Assembly (NCBI RefSeq): GCF_002150505.1
Contig: NZ_MSSV01000007.1
Location: 186,001-250,000 of the forward strand
Source of the DNA: Algoriphagus ratkowskyi
GTDB lineage: Bacteria > Bacteroidota > Bacteroidia > Cytophagales > Cyclobacteriaceae
Length of the DNA: 64,000 nt
Direction: 5' to 3'
The position numbers and the translations under genes are program-made. Below, piece after piece: positions 18,549-27,735 of this stretch (positions are counted from its first letter, which is position 1; every line of letters begins with the position of its first letter). Under the pieces are notes generated by a model. That model had not been told where the DNA came from. It saw only the letters and a list, made by a program, of their open reading frames with translations, and made no database searches.

Positions 18549-18580
18549 AAAATACCCTCTACTATAACGGAGGGTATTTT
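18549..18580. terminator. Bidirectional terminator between dinB and lysR
   Basis: AAAATACCCTC at 18549-18559 pairs with GAGGGTATTTT at 18570-18580 (11 bp, 10-nt loop) between two convergent genes. T-rich arms on both strands allow use in either direction. Confidence 0.65.
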
Positions 18581-18584
18581 GAGT

Positions 18585-19454
18585 TTACTCTAACAACGGT
18601 AATACTTGCATCAACGCAGGATTACGATTTTCGGCTTTCCAGATGGCAGACAGCTCGGTAAACTGACGAATATCGGGAATCTCCATAAAGCGTACATTCA
18701 GCTCATACCCTTCCTTCAGGGAAGTCGGCACTATCGCCACTCCCATTCCATTTTCCACTAATTTAAAGATCGTCAAGGCATGAACAGACTTATGTCTGAT
18801 CTTCGGAGAAAAACCGGCATCTCGGCAAATTCCAATAATTTGCTCGTAATAGAGATTGCTATAATCAGAAGAAAAAAGCACGAAAGACTCGTCCTGAAAC
18901 TGAGCTACTGAAACAAATTCCTGCTTCTGAATTGGATGATTTTTTGGCACAACCAAAGAAAAGCTATCTCTCAAAACAACCTTCATCTCGAGATCACTTG
19001 GCACGGAGGCCAACCGAACAAATCCCAAATCCAGTTTGTCCTTTTCAATCATTTCCACCTGCATAGAATTGCTCAACTCTTCCAAACTGGTGCTGATCAA
19101 GGGCTGATTCGAATTGAGTTTTCCAAGCAAATCTGGCAAAATCTGATTGGATGCAGAGCCTAAGAATCCAATCCTGAGCTCCCCTATTTTCCCAGCTGCG
19201 ATCAACTTCAACTGATTTCTGGTGAGATCAAGATGATTCATAACAAAATCTACTTCTCCTTTTAGAAATACCCCAGCAGATGTTAACTCTACATGCTTTT
19301 GATCTCTATCAAAAAGTTTTACTTCCAGCATTTCCTCCAATTGCTTGATTTGCCTACTCAATCCAGGTTGCGAAATAAATAAGCGCTCAGCTGCTTTTCG
19401 GAAATTTAATTCCTCGGCAACAGCTTTAAAATAATTCAAATGTCTCAACTCCAT
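18585..19454 (-). CDS. LysR-family regulator, probable regulator of the hut cluster
   Basis: A 289-residue LysR-type regulator. The N-terminal winged HTH reads MELRHLNYFKAVAEELNFRK, then AAERLFISQPGLSRQIKQLE, and the rest is a periplasmic-binding-like effector domain. It is divergent from hutH, and the 98-bp gap holds two palindromes suited to LysR binding. Control of histidine degradation by this protein is inferred from that context; the inducer would plausibly be urocanate or histidine. Confidence 0.9.
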   Translation of the reverse strand: MELRHLNYFKAVAEELNFRKAAERLFISQPGLSRQIKQLEEMLEVKLFDRDQKHVELTSAGVFLKGEVDFVMNHLDLTRNQLKLIAAGKIGELRIGFLGSASNQILPDLLGKLNSNQPLISTSLEELSNSMQVEMIEKDKLDLGFVRLASVPSDLEMKVVLRDSFSLVVPKNHPIQKQEFVSVAQFQDESFVLFSSDYSNLYYEQIIGICRDAGFSPKIRHKSVHALTIFKLVENGMGVAIVPTSLKEGYELNVRFMEIPDIRQFTELSAIWKAENRNPALMQVLPLLE

Positions 19455-19461
19455 GATGCTT

Positions 19462-19469
19462 CAAAGGTA
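19462..19469 (-). promoter_or_regulatory. -7 box of the LysR gene
   Basis: TACCTTTG on the minus strand, 8 bp before the start codon, implying a very short leader if used. It is the same sequence as the boxes before ahcY and the FKBP gene. Confidence 0.4.
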
Positions 19470-19483
19470 TCACATCATGACCA

Positions 19484-19517
19484 TATTGATATCAATACTT
19501 ATCACTCTAGGGTGATA
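19484..19517. promoter_or_regulatory. Operator palindromes between lysR and hutH
   Basis: Two inverted repeats lie side by side. A perfect 14-bp palindrome, TATTGATATCAATA, occupies 19484-19497, and TATCAC-N6-GTGATA occupies 19500-19517. Their place between divergent regulator and target is what a LysR operator pair looks like, and the second overlaps the presumed hutH -7 box. Confidence 0.55.
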
Positions 19518-19523
19518 TCTTTG
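19516..19523 (+). promoter_or_regulatory. -7 box of hutH
   Basis: TATCTTTG matches TAnnTTTG and lies 30 bp upstream of the hutH ATG. It overlaps the second palindrome, so binding there could control access. Confidence 0.5.
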
Positions 19524-19552
19524 TGAAGACCCTGAATCTAAACCCGATTATA

Positions 19553-21118
19553 ATGAACACTTTCCGATACGGCCAAGACCAACTGACAGTAGGAACCGCT
19601 TTGCAACTCGCTAGAAAAGAGATAAAAGGAGTTATAAGCTCAGAAACGCTAGACAAGGTTAAAGCTTCCGCTTCGGCGGTTGCCACTATTGCGAAAGGAG
19701 AAAAAGCAGTCTATGGTATTAATACGGGTTTCGGTCCACTTTGTACCAGCAAGATTTCTACAGCTGACACACAGACTTTGCAGGAAAACCTCCTAAAAAG
19801 TCATGCTGTTGGGTTAGGAGAACCAGTTCCTCTTGAAATCTCCAAGTTGATGCTTGTCCTAAAACTTCAGGCCTTAGCTCAAGGATTCTCCGGAATTAAG
19901 CTAGAAACTTTGGAGAGAATGATTTGGATGCTGGAGAATGACGTGATTCCAGTTGTCCCTATTCAAGGCTCAGTGGGTGCATCTGGTGATTTAGCTCCCC
20001 TTTCACATTTATTTTTGCCGTTGTTAGGTTTGGGAAAAGTGCATTATGAAGGCAGCATTGTGAAAACCTCAGAACTTTTTGCGAAGCTCAATATTACTGC
20101 ACTTCACCTAGGTCCCAAAGAAGGTTTGGCGCTGATCAACGGCACCCAATTCATGGCTGCTTATGGAGTAAAAGTCGTCGATCGACTGCACAATTTGCTC
20201 GTTCATGCTGATATCACCGGCGCGATGATGATCGAAGGATTGATGGGTTCGATCAAGCCTTTTTCGCCCGAATTGCATCAATTAAGACCATTCGCAGGAA
20301 ATCAGCATGTGGCTCAGAATATTTTGAATTTGCTTCATGAGTCTGAAATCGTCAATTCTCACTTGAACTGCGCGAGAGTGCAGGATCCATATTCTTTGCG
20401 CTGCATGCCGCAGGTTCATGGCGCTTCGCGAAATGCTTGGCTTCATCTGAAAGATACCATCGAAATTGAAATCAATTCAGTGACTGACAATCCAGTTGTT
20501 TTCAATGAAGATCACACGATTTCCGGTGGAAGTTTTCATGGGCAACCCATCGCTATACCATTGGATTATGCTTGTCTTGCGGCTTCGGAACTAGGAAATA
20601 TTTCCGACAGGAGAATCTATCTTTCTCTGGTTGGAGATACGCCTGGAGTACCAAAATTGCTCATGAAAGAAACAGGCTTAAACTCTGGACTAATGATTCC
20701 GCAATACACCACGGCTGCTTTAGCTTCAGAGAATAAAGGACTTTGCTTCCCCGCTTCTGCCGACAGCATCCCAACTTCCCTAGGTCAGGAGGATCACGTG
20801 AGTATGGGATCGATTGGAGCGAGAAAAGCCTTACAAGTCATTGGAAATGTGGAGAAAATCTTGGGAATTGAGCTATTTTATGCTGCTCAAGCGATGGATT
20901 TTCATGCGCACTTGAAATCTGGAAAAGTAATGAATGCGATCTACGAACGAGTTCGTGAACGAATCAGTCCAGTATTCAACGACCGTGTGATGACCGAAGA
21001 TATGGAAGCGGCGATTGAGATGGTTCAAAGTGGAGAGCTGATCGAAATCGCAAATAAAGTAGCAAAAGAGGAAGGCTTGCCTTTTGAAACCAAGTGGAGT
21101 AACTTATTCACCTGTTGA
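19553..21118 (+). CDS. hutH: Histidine ammonia-lyase
   Basis: HutH removes ammonia from L-histidine to give urocanate, the first step of histidine degradation. The 521-residue protein has the Ala143-Ser144-Gly145 triad that cyclises into the MIO cofactor (GSVGASGDLAPLSH), the YGINTGFG loop near residue 54 and the late GQEDHVSMGSIGARK stretch. A GTG lies 10 codons upstream, but ATG 19553 gives the usual N-terminus (MNTFRYGQDQLTVG). It is the first gene of the hut run and is controlled from the region shared with the LysR gene. Confidence 0.97.
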   Translation: MNTFRYGQDQLTVGTALQLARKEIKGVISSETLDKVKASASAVATIAKGEKAVYGINTGFGPLCTSKISTADTQTLQENLLKSHAVGLGEPVPLEISKLMLVLKLQALAQGFSGIKLETLERMIWMLENDVIPVVPIQGSVGASGDLAPLSHLFLPLLGLGKVHYEGSIVKTSELFAKLNITALHLGPKEGLALINGTQFMAAYGVKVVDRLHNLLVHADITGAMMIEGLMGSIKPFSPELHQLRPFAGNQHVAQNILNLLHESEIVNSHLNCARVQDPYSLRCMPQVHGASRNAWLHLKDTIEIEINSVTDNPVVFNEDHTISGGSFHGQPIAIPLDYACLAASELGNISDRRIYLSLVGDTPGVPKLLMKETGLNSGLMIPQYTTAALASENKGLCFPASADSIPTSLGQEDHVSMGSIGARKALQVIGNVEKILGIELFYAAQAMDFHAHLKSGKVMNAIYERVRERISPVFNDRVMTEDMEAAIEMVQSGELIEIANKVAKEEGLPFETKWSNLFTC

Positions 21119-21240
21119 AATCTAGCCTTCTAGTAATCTTGAGTAATTCTGCTCACTGATGATTGCAGAGAAGGCTGCAGGCTGGTGCGGATCATCTCTG
21201 ATCATCTGCTGGAAATTCACAATAACTGCAGGAAATAAAC

Positions 21241-22479
21241 ATGAAAAACACAATATTAATCGGCCCATTTACTCAACTGCTTACACTTGACAAACTTCCG
21301 CTAAAAGGAGCTTTAATAGATGAGCAATTGGAATTATTGGGAAATGCAGGAATTCTTATAGAAGGAAATGAAATCTTGGAAGTTGGCGAATACACTGTTT
21401 TATTGGAAAAAGCTGCTTTACTAAATGCTGAGATAATAGAGCTTATAGGTGAATACGTAGCACTTCCTGGCTGGATAGATTGTCATACACATATTTGTTT
21501 TGGCGGCAGCCGTGCAAAAGATTTCGCTATGCGGAATGCTGGAAAATCCTATCTGGAAATCGCACAATCTGGGGGTGGTATTTGGGACACGGTGACACAA
21601 ACAAGAAATCTCAATCAGTCCGAACTTACAGAAAGAACCATCGCAAATGCAAATCGTCATCTAAGCGAAGGTGTTACGACGATTGAAGTGAAAAGCGGTT
21701 ATGGATTAACCGTCGCTGAGGAATTAAAAATGCTGCGAGCTATCAAGGAAGCAGATCAGAAAACTGAAGCCGATTTGTACCCAACTTGCCTAGCGGCTCA
21801 CATGAAGCCAAGGGATTTTGAGGGAAGCAATTCAGAATATCTCAAACTAATTAGTGAGCAACTTTTCCCAATTCTGAAATCAGAAAACCTTACAAATCGC
21901 ATCGATTCATTTATTGAGAAAAGTGCTTTTTCTCCAGAAGAGATCGAGCTTTATTATCAAAAAGCGAAAGACTTAGGGTTTGAAATAACTGTTCATGCAG
22001 ACCAATTCACAGCTGGAGGATCTGAAGTTGCTGTGAAATTTGGCGCAAAATCAGCGGACCATTTGGAAGCTTCAGGTGAGTCAGAAATTGAGCTTTTAGC
22101 AAAATCAGAAACTGTAGCAGTAGCACTTCCGGGCGCTTCAATAGGTTTGGGTTGTGGGTTTACTCCGGCTCGAAAGATCTTGGATCTTGGAGGATCATTA
22201 GCAATTGGTAGCGATTGGAATCCAGGCTCCGCACCTATGGGAGACTTGGTGACACAAGCTTCCATTTTGGCAACATTCGAAAAACTCAGCACAGCAGAAG
22301 TGCTGGCAGCACTCACTTTTCGAGCAGCAGCAGCTTTGGGCTTAGAAGATCGCGGAATTTTAAAAGCAGGATCACTGGCAGATTTTAACCTTTATCCTAT
22401 AGCCGATTTTAGAGAGATTCTATATCAACAAGGGAAAATGAAGCCCGCTCAAGTCTGGAAGAAAGGAAATAAAATCTAA
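21241..22479 (+). CDS. hutI: Imidazolonepropionase
   Basis: HutI hydrolyses imidazolone-5-propionate to formiminoglutamate, the third step of the pathway. This is a 412-residue amidohydrolase with metal ligands in DCHTHICFGGSR, the lid sequence GGGIWDTVTQTR, VHADQF and the late GSDWNPGSAPMGDL. The C-terminal strand PIADFREILYQQG closes the composite beta-sandwich. It lies 122 bp after hutH and before hutU, so the three are probably co-expressed. Confidence 0.96.
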   Translation: MKNTILIGPFTQLLTLDKLPLKGALIDEQLELLGNAGILIEGNEILEVGEYTVLLEKAALLNAEIIELIGEYVALPGWIDCHTHICFGGSRAKDFAMRNAGKSYLEIAQSGGGIWDTVTQTRNLNQSELTERTIANANRHLSEGVTTIEVKSGYGLTVAEELKMLRAIKEADQKTEADLYPTCLAAHMKPRDFEGSNSEYLKLISEQLFPILKSENLTNRIDSFIEKSAFSPEEIELYYQKAKDLGFEITVHADQFTAGGSEVAVKFGAKSADHLEASGESEIELLAKSETVAVALPGASIGLGCGFTPARKILDLGGSLAIGSDWNPGSAPMGDLVTQASILATFEKLSTAEVLAALTFRAAAALGLEDRGILKAGSLADFNLYPIADFREILYQQGKMKPAQVWKKGNKI

Positions 22480-22609
22480 GACAATAGACTTAAGACATTA
22501 AAACCAAGATCCTAGACATGGCAATCTTTTAAGTAAGAGTTTGAGTTTATAACAGAAGATTGAAGAACAGATCATACTCGTAAATCCCAAATCGTAATTC
22601 GTAAATCCA

Positions 22610-24613
22610 ATGGTTTTTCAAGATCAAATTCAACAAGGAATACCTTCACAGCTCCCTTCCAAAAAATATAGAAGTAGAACTTTGAGTCATGCTCCAAAGC
22701 GAAAAGATATTTTGAATCTCGATGAAAAGAAACTGGCTCTCAGGAATGCACTGCGCTATTTCCCTAAGGAATGGCATGTGGAATTGGCAGAGGATTTTTT
22801 AGCGGAGCTCAAGGAATTTGGTAGAATTTACATGTACAGATTTATGCCTGAATACGCCATTCATGCTAGACCTATTCAGGATTATCCAGCTAACTGTCAG
22901 CAGGCAGCAGCAATTATGCTGATGATTCAAAACAATCTAGATCCGGCTGTTGCTCAGCATCCTGAGGAATTGATCACTTACGGCGGAAACGGCGCGGTTT
23001 TCCAAAACTGGGCACAATATCTTTTGGTGATAAAGTATTTGTCTGAAATGACAGATGATCAAACCCTTCACATTTATTCTGGTCACCCAATGGGGCTTTT
23101 CCCTTCTTCACCAGAGGCACCACGTGTAGTGGTCACGAACGGCATGATGATTCCGAATTATTCGAAGCCTGATGACTGGGAGAAATTCAACGCACTTGGA
23201 GTGACACAATACGGGCAAATGACTGCTGGTTCGTTTATGTACATCGGGCCACAAGGGATTGTTCACGGCACTACCATTACAGTGATGAACGCTTTTCGTA
23301 AGAAATTGAAAGCAGGAGAAAAGCCAGCTGGCAAGATATTTCTAACCGCAGGTTTGGGCGGAATGAGTGGAGCGCAGCCTAAAGCAGGAAATATCGCTGG
23401 TTGCATTACAATCTGCGCTGAAGTAAATCCTGCCGCAGCAAGAAAACGATATGAGCAAGGTTGGGTAGACGAACTCATTGAAAATATAGATGAGCTGGTA
23501 TTCCGAACTCAACTTGCCAAGCGCAACGAGGAAGTGGTATCTATCGCTTTTATAGGGAATATCGTCGATGTTTGGGAGAAATTTGACCATGAAAACATAT
23601 TCATAGAGCTTGGTTCTGATCAAACATCACTTCATAATCCTTGGGCTGGTGGCTATTATCCAGTGGGGATTTCTTTCGAAGAATCGAATAAATTGATGGC
23701 TGCACATCCTGAAATCTTCAAGGAGAAAGTTCAGGAAACTCTACGTAGGCATGCAAACTCCATCAACAGACATGTAGCGAAAGGCACTTACTTCTTCGAT
23801 TATGGAAATGCTTTTTTGTTGGAAGCATCAAGAGCAGGCGCTGAGGTAATGTCAGAAAACGGCATTGATTTCCGGTATCCTTCTTATGTTCAAGATATTT
23901 TGGGGCCTATGTGCTTTGACTATGGTTTCGGGCCTTTTCGCTGGGTTTGTACTTCCGGAAAGACCGAAGATTTGAGAAAATCCGACCAGATTGCTGCTCG
24001 AGTATTGAAAGAAATCATGAAAGATTCCCCTGCTTCAATCCAGCAGCAAATGCAGGATAACATTACTTGGATCGAGGAAGCCGAAAAAAACAAACTGGTC
24101 GTGGGATCTCAGGCTCGAATCCTCTATGCAGATGCAGAAGGTCGGGCGAAAATTGCGCAGGCATTCAACAGTGCTATTTCAGCTGGAGAAATCTCTGCAC
24201 CAATAGTCCTAGGCCGAGATCATCATGATGTCAGCGGAACAGATTCTCCTTATCGTGAGACAAGCAATATCTACGATGGAAGCAAATTCACTGCTGATAT
24301 GGCAATTCACAATGTAATTGGTGATAGTTTCCGTGGCGCCACTTGGGTTTCTATCCACAATGGCGGAGGCGTAGGCTGGGGAGAAGTGATAAATGGAGGC
24401 TTCGGTATGCTCCTGGATGGGACAGAGGAAGCTGAGAGAAAGCTAAAGTCAATGCTATTTTACGATGTCAACAACGGAATTGCAAGACGTGCTTGGGCGA
24501 GAAATTCAGGTTCTTTGGAAGCAATCCAACGCGAAATGGACCGAAGTCCTGGATTGAAAGTGACCTTGCCAAATCTTGTGAATGATGATATTTTTGGATC
24601 AATTGAATTCTAA
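22610..24613 (+). CDS. hutU: Urocanate hydratase
   Basis: HutU converts urocanate to imidazolone-propionate using tightly bound NAD. The 667-residue protein has the NAD-binding FLTAGLGGMSGAQPKA and downstream GAEV-, DQTSLHNPW- and GDSFRGATWVSIHNGGGVGWGE-type blocks of the family. It is about 110 residues longer than the common enzyme of roughly 555; the extra length is at the N-terminus and in internal insertions. All conserved blocks are present, so it should be active. A 130-bp gap with degenerate repeats separates it from hutI. Confidence 0.95.
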   Translation: MVFQDQIQQGIPSQLPSKKYRSRTLSHAPKRKDILNLDEKKLALRNALRYFPKEWHVELAEDFLAELKEFGRIYMYRFMPEYAIHARPIQDYPANCQQAAAIMLMIQNNLDPAVAQHPEELITYGGNGAVFQNWAQYLLVIKYLSEMTDDQTLHIYSGHPMGLFPSSPEAPRVVVTNGMMIPNYSKPDDWEKFNALGVTQYGQMTAGSFMYIGPQGIVHGTTITVMNAFRKKLKAGEKPAGKIFLTAGLGGMSGAQPKAGNIAGCITICAEVNPAAARKRYEQGWVDELIENIDELVFRTQLAKRNEEVVSIAFIGNIVDVWEKFDHENIFIELGSDQTSLHNPWAGGYYPVGISFEESNKLMAAHPEIFKEKVQETLRRHANSINRHVAKGTYFFDYGNAFLLEASRAGAEVMSENGIDFRYPSYVQDILGPMCFDYGFGPFRWVCTSGKTEDLRKSDQIAARVLKEIMKDSPASIQQQMQDNITWIEEAEKNKLVVGSQARILYADAEGRAKIAQAFNSAISAGEISAPIVLGRDHHDVSGTDSPYRETSNIYDGSKFTADMAIHNVIGDSFRGATWVSIHNGGGVGWGEVINGGFGMLLDGTEEAERKLKSMLFYDVNNGIARRAWARNSGSLEAIQREMDRSPGLKVTLPNLVNDDIFGSIEF

Positions 24614-24665
24614 AAAAAACCAGAAATAGGAATTTCAATACCGATAATAATACTGCTTGTGGAGA

Positions 24666-24689
24666 AGAAGGAAGTTATCTGTTCCTTCT
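24666..24689. terminator. Possible terminator between hutU and the Uma2 gene
   Basis: AGAAGGAA at 24666-24673 pairs with TTCCTTCT at 24682-24689 (8-nt loop) in the gap between two convergent genes. No T run follows, so support is modest. Confidence 0.35.
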
Positions 24690-24724
24690 GTTCCAACACT
24701 GTGACCAATTTGGTTAATTGATCT

Positions 24725-25339
24725 TTACAAAATTTCTTCTAGATCAAGTACAAACCCTGGAAGCGCAGTAGATCGAATCTGATCTCCTGAAGTAAAAAGT
24801 CGAGAAGGCTGGAATTTCTCATCAACCAAGGTGTAAATCAAAACCGTGCAATCTGTTGGATGTACCACCCAATATTCTTTGACTCCATATTCCTGATACA
24901 GTTCATACTTATTTTGGAGCTCGACACGGCTATTTCCAGGTGAAAGTATCTCTACCACCAAGTCTGGCGCACCAAAACAACCTTTATCATCCAATTTGGA
25001 TGGATCACATATTACAGAAATGTCCGGCTGGACTACAGAATCTATTTTTGAATAATCTGAGTCTCTTGAAAACCTTACATCAAAAGGAGCTGAGTATATT
25101 TTGCAGGTATATTTCTTTAGAAATTGGCCTATCGTTAGATAGATATTTCCTGAAACCTCTTGATGTCGGCGATTTGGAGCAGCAGCTTTAGCAAATATTT
25201 TCCCTTTGATTAATTCTACGATTTCCTCAAAGTCCCACTTGAGGTAATCTGCATAGGTGTAGCTTCCAGATTCACCATCAGGCTCATTGAAAGCATCCAA
25301 GTCAATATTTTCTTTCTGGGGAATTCTATATTCTTTCAT
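24725..25339 (-). CDS. Uma2-family (DUF820) endonuclease-like protein
   Basis: A 204-residue protein with a PD-(D/E)xK nuclease fold. The visible catalytic elements are VVQPDISVICDP, then GAPDLVVEILSPGNSRVELQNK, which gives the Asp, Glu and Lys of the motif, and YGVKEYWVVHPTD. Uma2 proteins are widespread and often multiplied in bacterial genomes; their role is not established. This one stands antisense inside the hut cluster between hutU and hutG, which looks like an insertion into a metabolic locus. Confidence 0.88.
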   Translation of the reverse strand: MKEYRIPQKENIDLDAFNEPDGESGSYTYADYLKWDFEEIVELIKGKIFAKAAAPNRRHQEVSGNIYLTIGQFLKKYTCKIYSAPFDVRFSRDSDYSKIDSVVQPDISVICDPSKLDDKGCFGAPDLVVEILSPGNSRVELQNKYELYQEYGVKEYWVVHPTDCTVLIYTLVDEKFQPSRLFTSGDQIRSTALPGFVLDLEEIL

Positions 25340-25370
25340 ATGATTATAATTTGATTTTCAATAGCCATAT

Positions 25371-25440
25371 GGAATCTCGCAGGGTATAATCATTCCAGTG
25401 TGTGACTTTTGAGTCATGCCTGACTGCCTCAGGCAGGCTC
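25371..25440 (+). repeat. Dispersed intergenic repeat, copy A
   Basis: Starts GGAATCTCG, and 41 bp later has TGACTGCCTC, within the hairpin GCCTGA (25418-25423) / TCAGGC (25429-25434). A related copy lies at 55804-55873 with the same order and spacing. Both lie between a minus-strand gene start and a plus-strand gene start. Confidence 0.5.
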
Positions 25441-25571
25441 GATTTCATAGCTATCATATTGGAACCCAGCTGAACTTTTGAATATTACCTAAAAACAGAA
25501 TACATTGTTTCTGGTATCTAACGTATCAAACCTTCATCTTTAAGTTAGCATAAAATTAAATCCAACACTCA

Positions 25572-26528
25572 ATGTCCCATCAGAATCCAAATCCATCTCT
25601 TTGGTCAGGCAGGAAATCAGAAACTATCGAATATTGGCATCAAGCAACTATCTCTGTCAAAGACCTCAAGGTTGACGATAACCATGGAACTCCGAAAGTC
25701 GGCATCTTAGGCTATGCTGGAGAAGAAGGAGTTAAAAGAAATCATGGCCGACTTGGTACTGCGGAAGGGCCAAATGCAATCCGAAAGAATCTTGGCACTT
25801 TAGCTTTTCACTTGCCAGAAAAAAGTAGAATCTTTGACTATGGTGATGTTTACACAGAAAACTCTGAGTTGGACGTAAGCCATAATTTGATTTCTGAAAC
25901 AGTTTTTAATTTGCTTGAAACAAAGCATTTCCCTATTCTATTGGGCGGAGGACATGATTTAGCTTTGGCACATGGACGGGGAGTTTACAAACATTTGGCA
26001 ACCAAAAACCAGAAACTCGGCATTATCAACATGGATGCTCATTTTGACCTTCGTCCTACGATTGACGGGCAGAGTCATTCTGGTTCTCCATTCTTACAAC
26101 TTGCTGAAGAGAATCCAGACTCATTCAACTATTTATGTTTAGGAGTGCAACGCTCGGTAAACCCAAAATCACTTTTTGAGACTGCAGACAGAGTTGGAGC
26201 AAAATGGATGGTAATGGAAGATTTCAGAATGAATAACTGGGAAGTGATTCAGGAGAAAATCCTTTGGTTTCTAGATTCTGTTGACAAAATCTACCTAAGT
26301 GTTGATATGGATGGATTCTCCTCAGCTTTTGCTCCCGGAGTATCCGCTCCTTCGCCGATGGGCTTCAGGCCTGAATTTGCCTTCAAAGTGTTTGAATTAA
26401 TCGCTTCCAGTAAAAAGCTTATTTCTCTAGATGTCGTAGAACTCAATCCAGCTTTTGACCATGATCAAGCTACTGCCAGACTGGCCGCAAGATGTGCGGA
26501 ATATGTAGCTAGGAAGGTATTAGGGTAG
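25572..26528 (+). CDS. hutG: Formimidoylglutamase (arginase family)
   Basis: A 318-residue ureohydrolase that would complete the hut pathway by hydrolysing N-formimidoylglutamate to glutamate and formamide. The dinuclear manganese ligands are in LGGGHDLALAHG, INMDAHFDLRP and SVDMDGFSSAFAPGVSAP, with the final DVVELNPAFDHDQATARLAA. Arginase or agmatinase would share these motifs; the position next to hutH-I-U decides for HutG. It is separated from hutU by the antisense Uma2 gene and needs its own promoter. Confidence 0.9.
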   Translation: MSHQNPNPSLWSGRKSETIEYWHQATISVKDLKVDDNHGTPKVGILGYAGEEGVKRNHGRLGTAEGPNAIRKNLGTLAFHLPEKSRIFDYGDVYTENSELDVSHNLISETVFNLLETKHFPILLGGGHDLALAHGRGVYKHLATKNQKLGIINMDAHFDLRPTIDGQSHSGSPFLQLAEENPDSFNYLCLGVQRSVNPKSLFETADRVGAKWMVMEDFRMNNWEVIQEKILWFLDSVDKIYLSVDMDGFSSAFAPGVSAPSPMGFRPEFAFKVFELIASSKKLISLDVVELNPAFDHDQATARLAARCAEYVARKVLG

Positions 26529-26981
26529 TGTGGATTACTGGCTAGTTCAGATCAACTGTTTTATTTTAGAGATGCCTTTGGAGGGATAGTTATTTCCTTC
26601 ATTTCTAGTTTAGATTTTTTCGGGCATTTCTCAAAAATATTAGAAGCACGTATTCCTTTTCTTTATTCTAAATATTTCTTTAAGCTCAAATCTTAAAGAG
26701 ATATTTTTTTTTTTACATTAGATCAATCCAACCCAAGATCCAACTTCGTATATAAGAAAACCTTGATTAAACGCTCAAAAAAGCACTTAATCCCTAATGG
26801 TAAATTTCAAGCCGACAACTTGAAAACGTCACATGGTATTACTTTTTAATCTTTTTCAGATAGCAATCATAGTAGTTTAACATATATTTTATTCCTTCTT
26901 GAATTAAATACTGCCAGTTTATTAGCTGAGTTGCTCTGCTATGATTGTTCAATTTATTCAAACCATTTTAATTAAAACACC
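26529..26981. other. AT-rich intergenic region before the ferritin-like genes
   Basis: About 450 bp with poly-T stretches and no reading frame of note. It must hold the promoter of the two ferritin-like genes. No hairpin strong enough to call, no RNA gene and no repeat was recognised. Confidence 0.4.
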
Positions 26982-27719
26982 ATGTCAAAACAAACAACAT
27001 CAGAGGATTTAGTTCCTATGTTAGGCCTACAGAAAGTGGGCGATCGTAGGAACTTTCTCAAGTTCAGTGGAGCAGCCATTGCTTCGACTGGAATTTTACT
27101 ATCAGGTTGCCAAGAGGTATTTGAAGAACTTCCAAATGCAAGAAAAACCGGGAAAGGCCAAGAAGTAAGGGCGGTTCCTTTGGGAAAAGGAGATATCGGA
27201 ATCCTGAATTATGCCTATGCTTTGGAGCAGTTGGAAGCAGCATTTTATTTGATGGTAGTAGCGAATATGTACGCTGGAATTTCTCCATCGGAAAAGGTAA
27301 TGATGGAAGACATCAAAAACCATGAAGTTGCTCACAGGGATTTTCTAAAAGCGGCGTTAGGTAAAAATGCTATTATCGATCTGTCTTTTGATTTCAGCAG
27401 CGTTAATTTCAACGAAAGATCAAGTGTATTGGCTACGGCAAAAACATTTGAAGACCTCGGTGTGGCTGCGTATAATGGCGCAGGGCAACTTCTAGAAAGT
27501 GCTGATTATCTATTAATTGCAGGTAAAATCGTTTCAGTTGAAGCTCGACATGCTGCAGCGATTAGAAGTATTCTTGATGCTGACCCAAGGTCCTTTGCTG
27601 GTGCCGATGTAATTGATGCAAATGGTTTGGATAGAGCTTTTTCTCCTACTATGGTATTGGAAATGGCGGCACCGTTTATTACCAATAAGATCATTGCAAA
27701 TCAATTACCAACCTCATAA
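26982..27719 (+). CDS. Exported ferritin-like lipoprotein
   Basis: A 245-residue protein with a twin-arginine lipoprotein signal: DRRNFLKFSGAAIAS leading to the lipobox LLSGC (Cys at about 43). The mature part is a four-helix ferritin-like domain with a diiron ligand pattern, one acidic set per helix: LEQLEAAFY, NHEVAHRDF, FEDLGVAAY and VEARHAAAI. It would be exported folded by the Tat system and held at a membrane outside the cytosol. A paralogue follows after 16 bp, so the two are one operon. The reaction is unknown; roles in metal or peroxide handling are plausible. Confidence 0.87.
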   Translation: MSKQTTSEDLVPMLGLQKVGDRRNFLKFSGAAIASTGILLSGCQEVFEELPNARKTGKGQEVRAVPLGKGDIGILNYAYALEQLEAAFYLMVVANMYAGISPSEKVMMEDIKNHEVAHRDFLKAALGKNAIIDLSFDFSSVNFNERSSVLATAKTFEDLGVAAYNGAGQLLESADYLLIAGKIVSVEARHAAAIRSILDADPRSFAGADVIDANGLDRAFSPTMVLEMAAPFITNKIIANQLPTS

Positions 27720-27735
27720 CTCTAAAATTCACATC

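Noticed and set aside
27613-27735. Upstream extension of the second ferritin-like protein
   Set aside because: It overlaps the upstream gene in another frame; the export signal follows ATG 27736.
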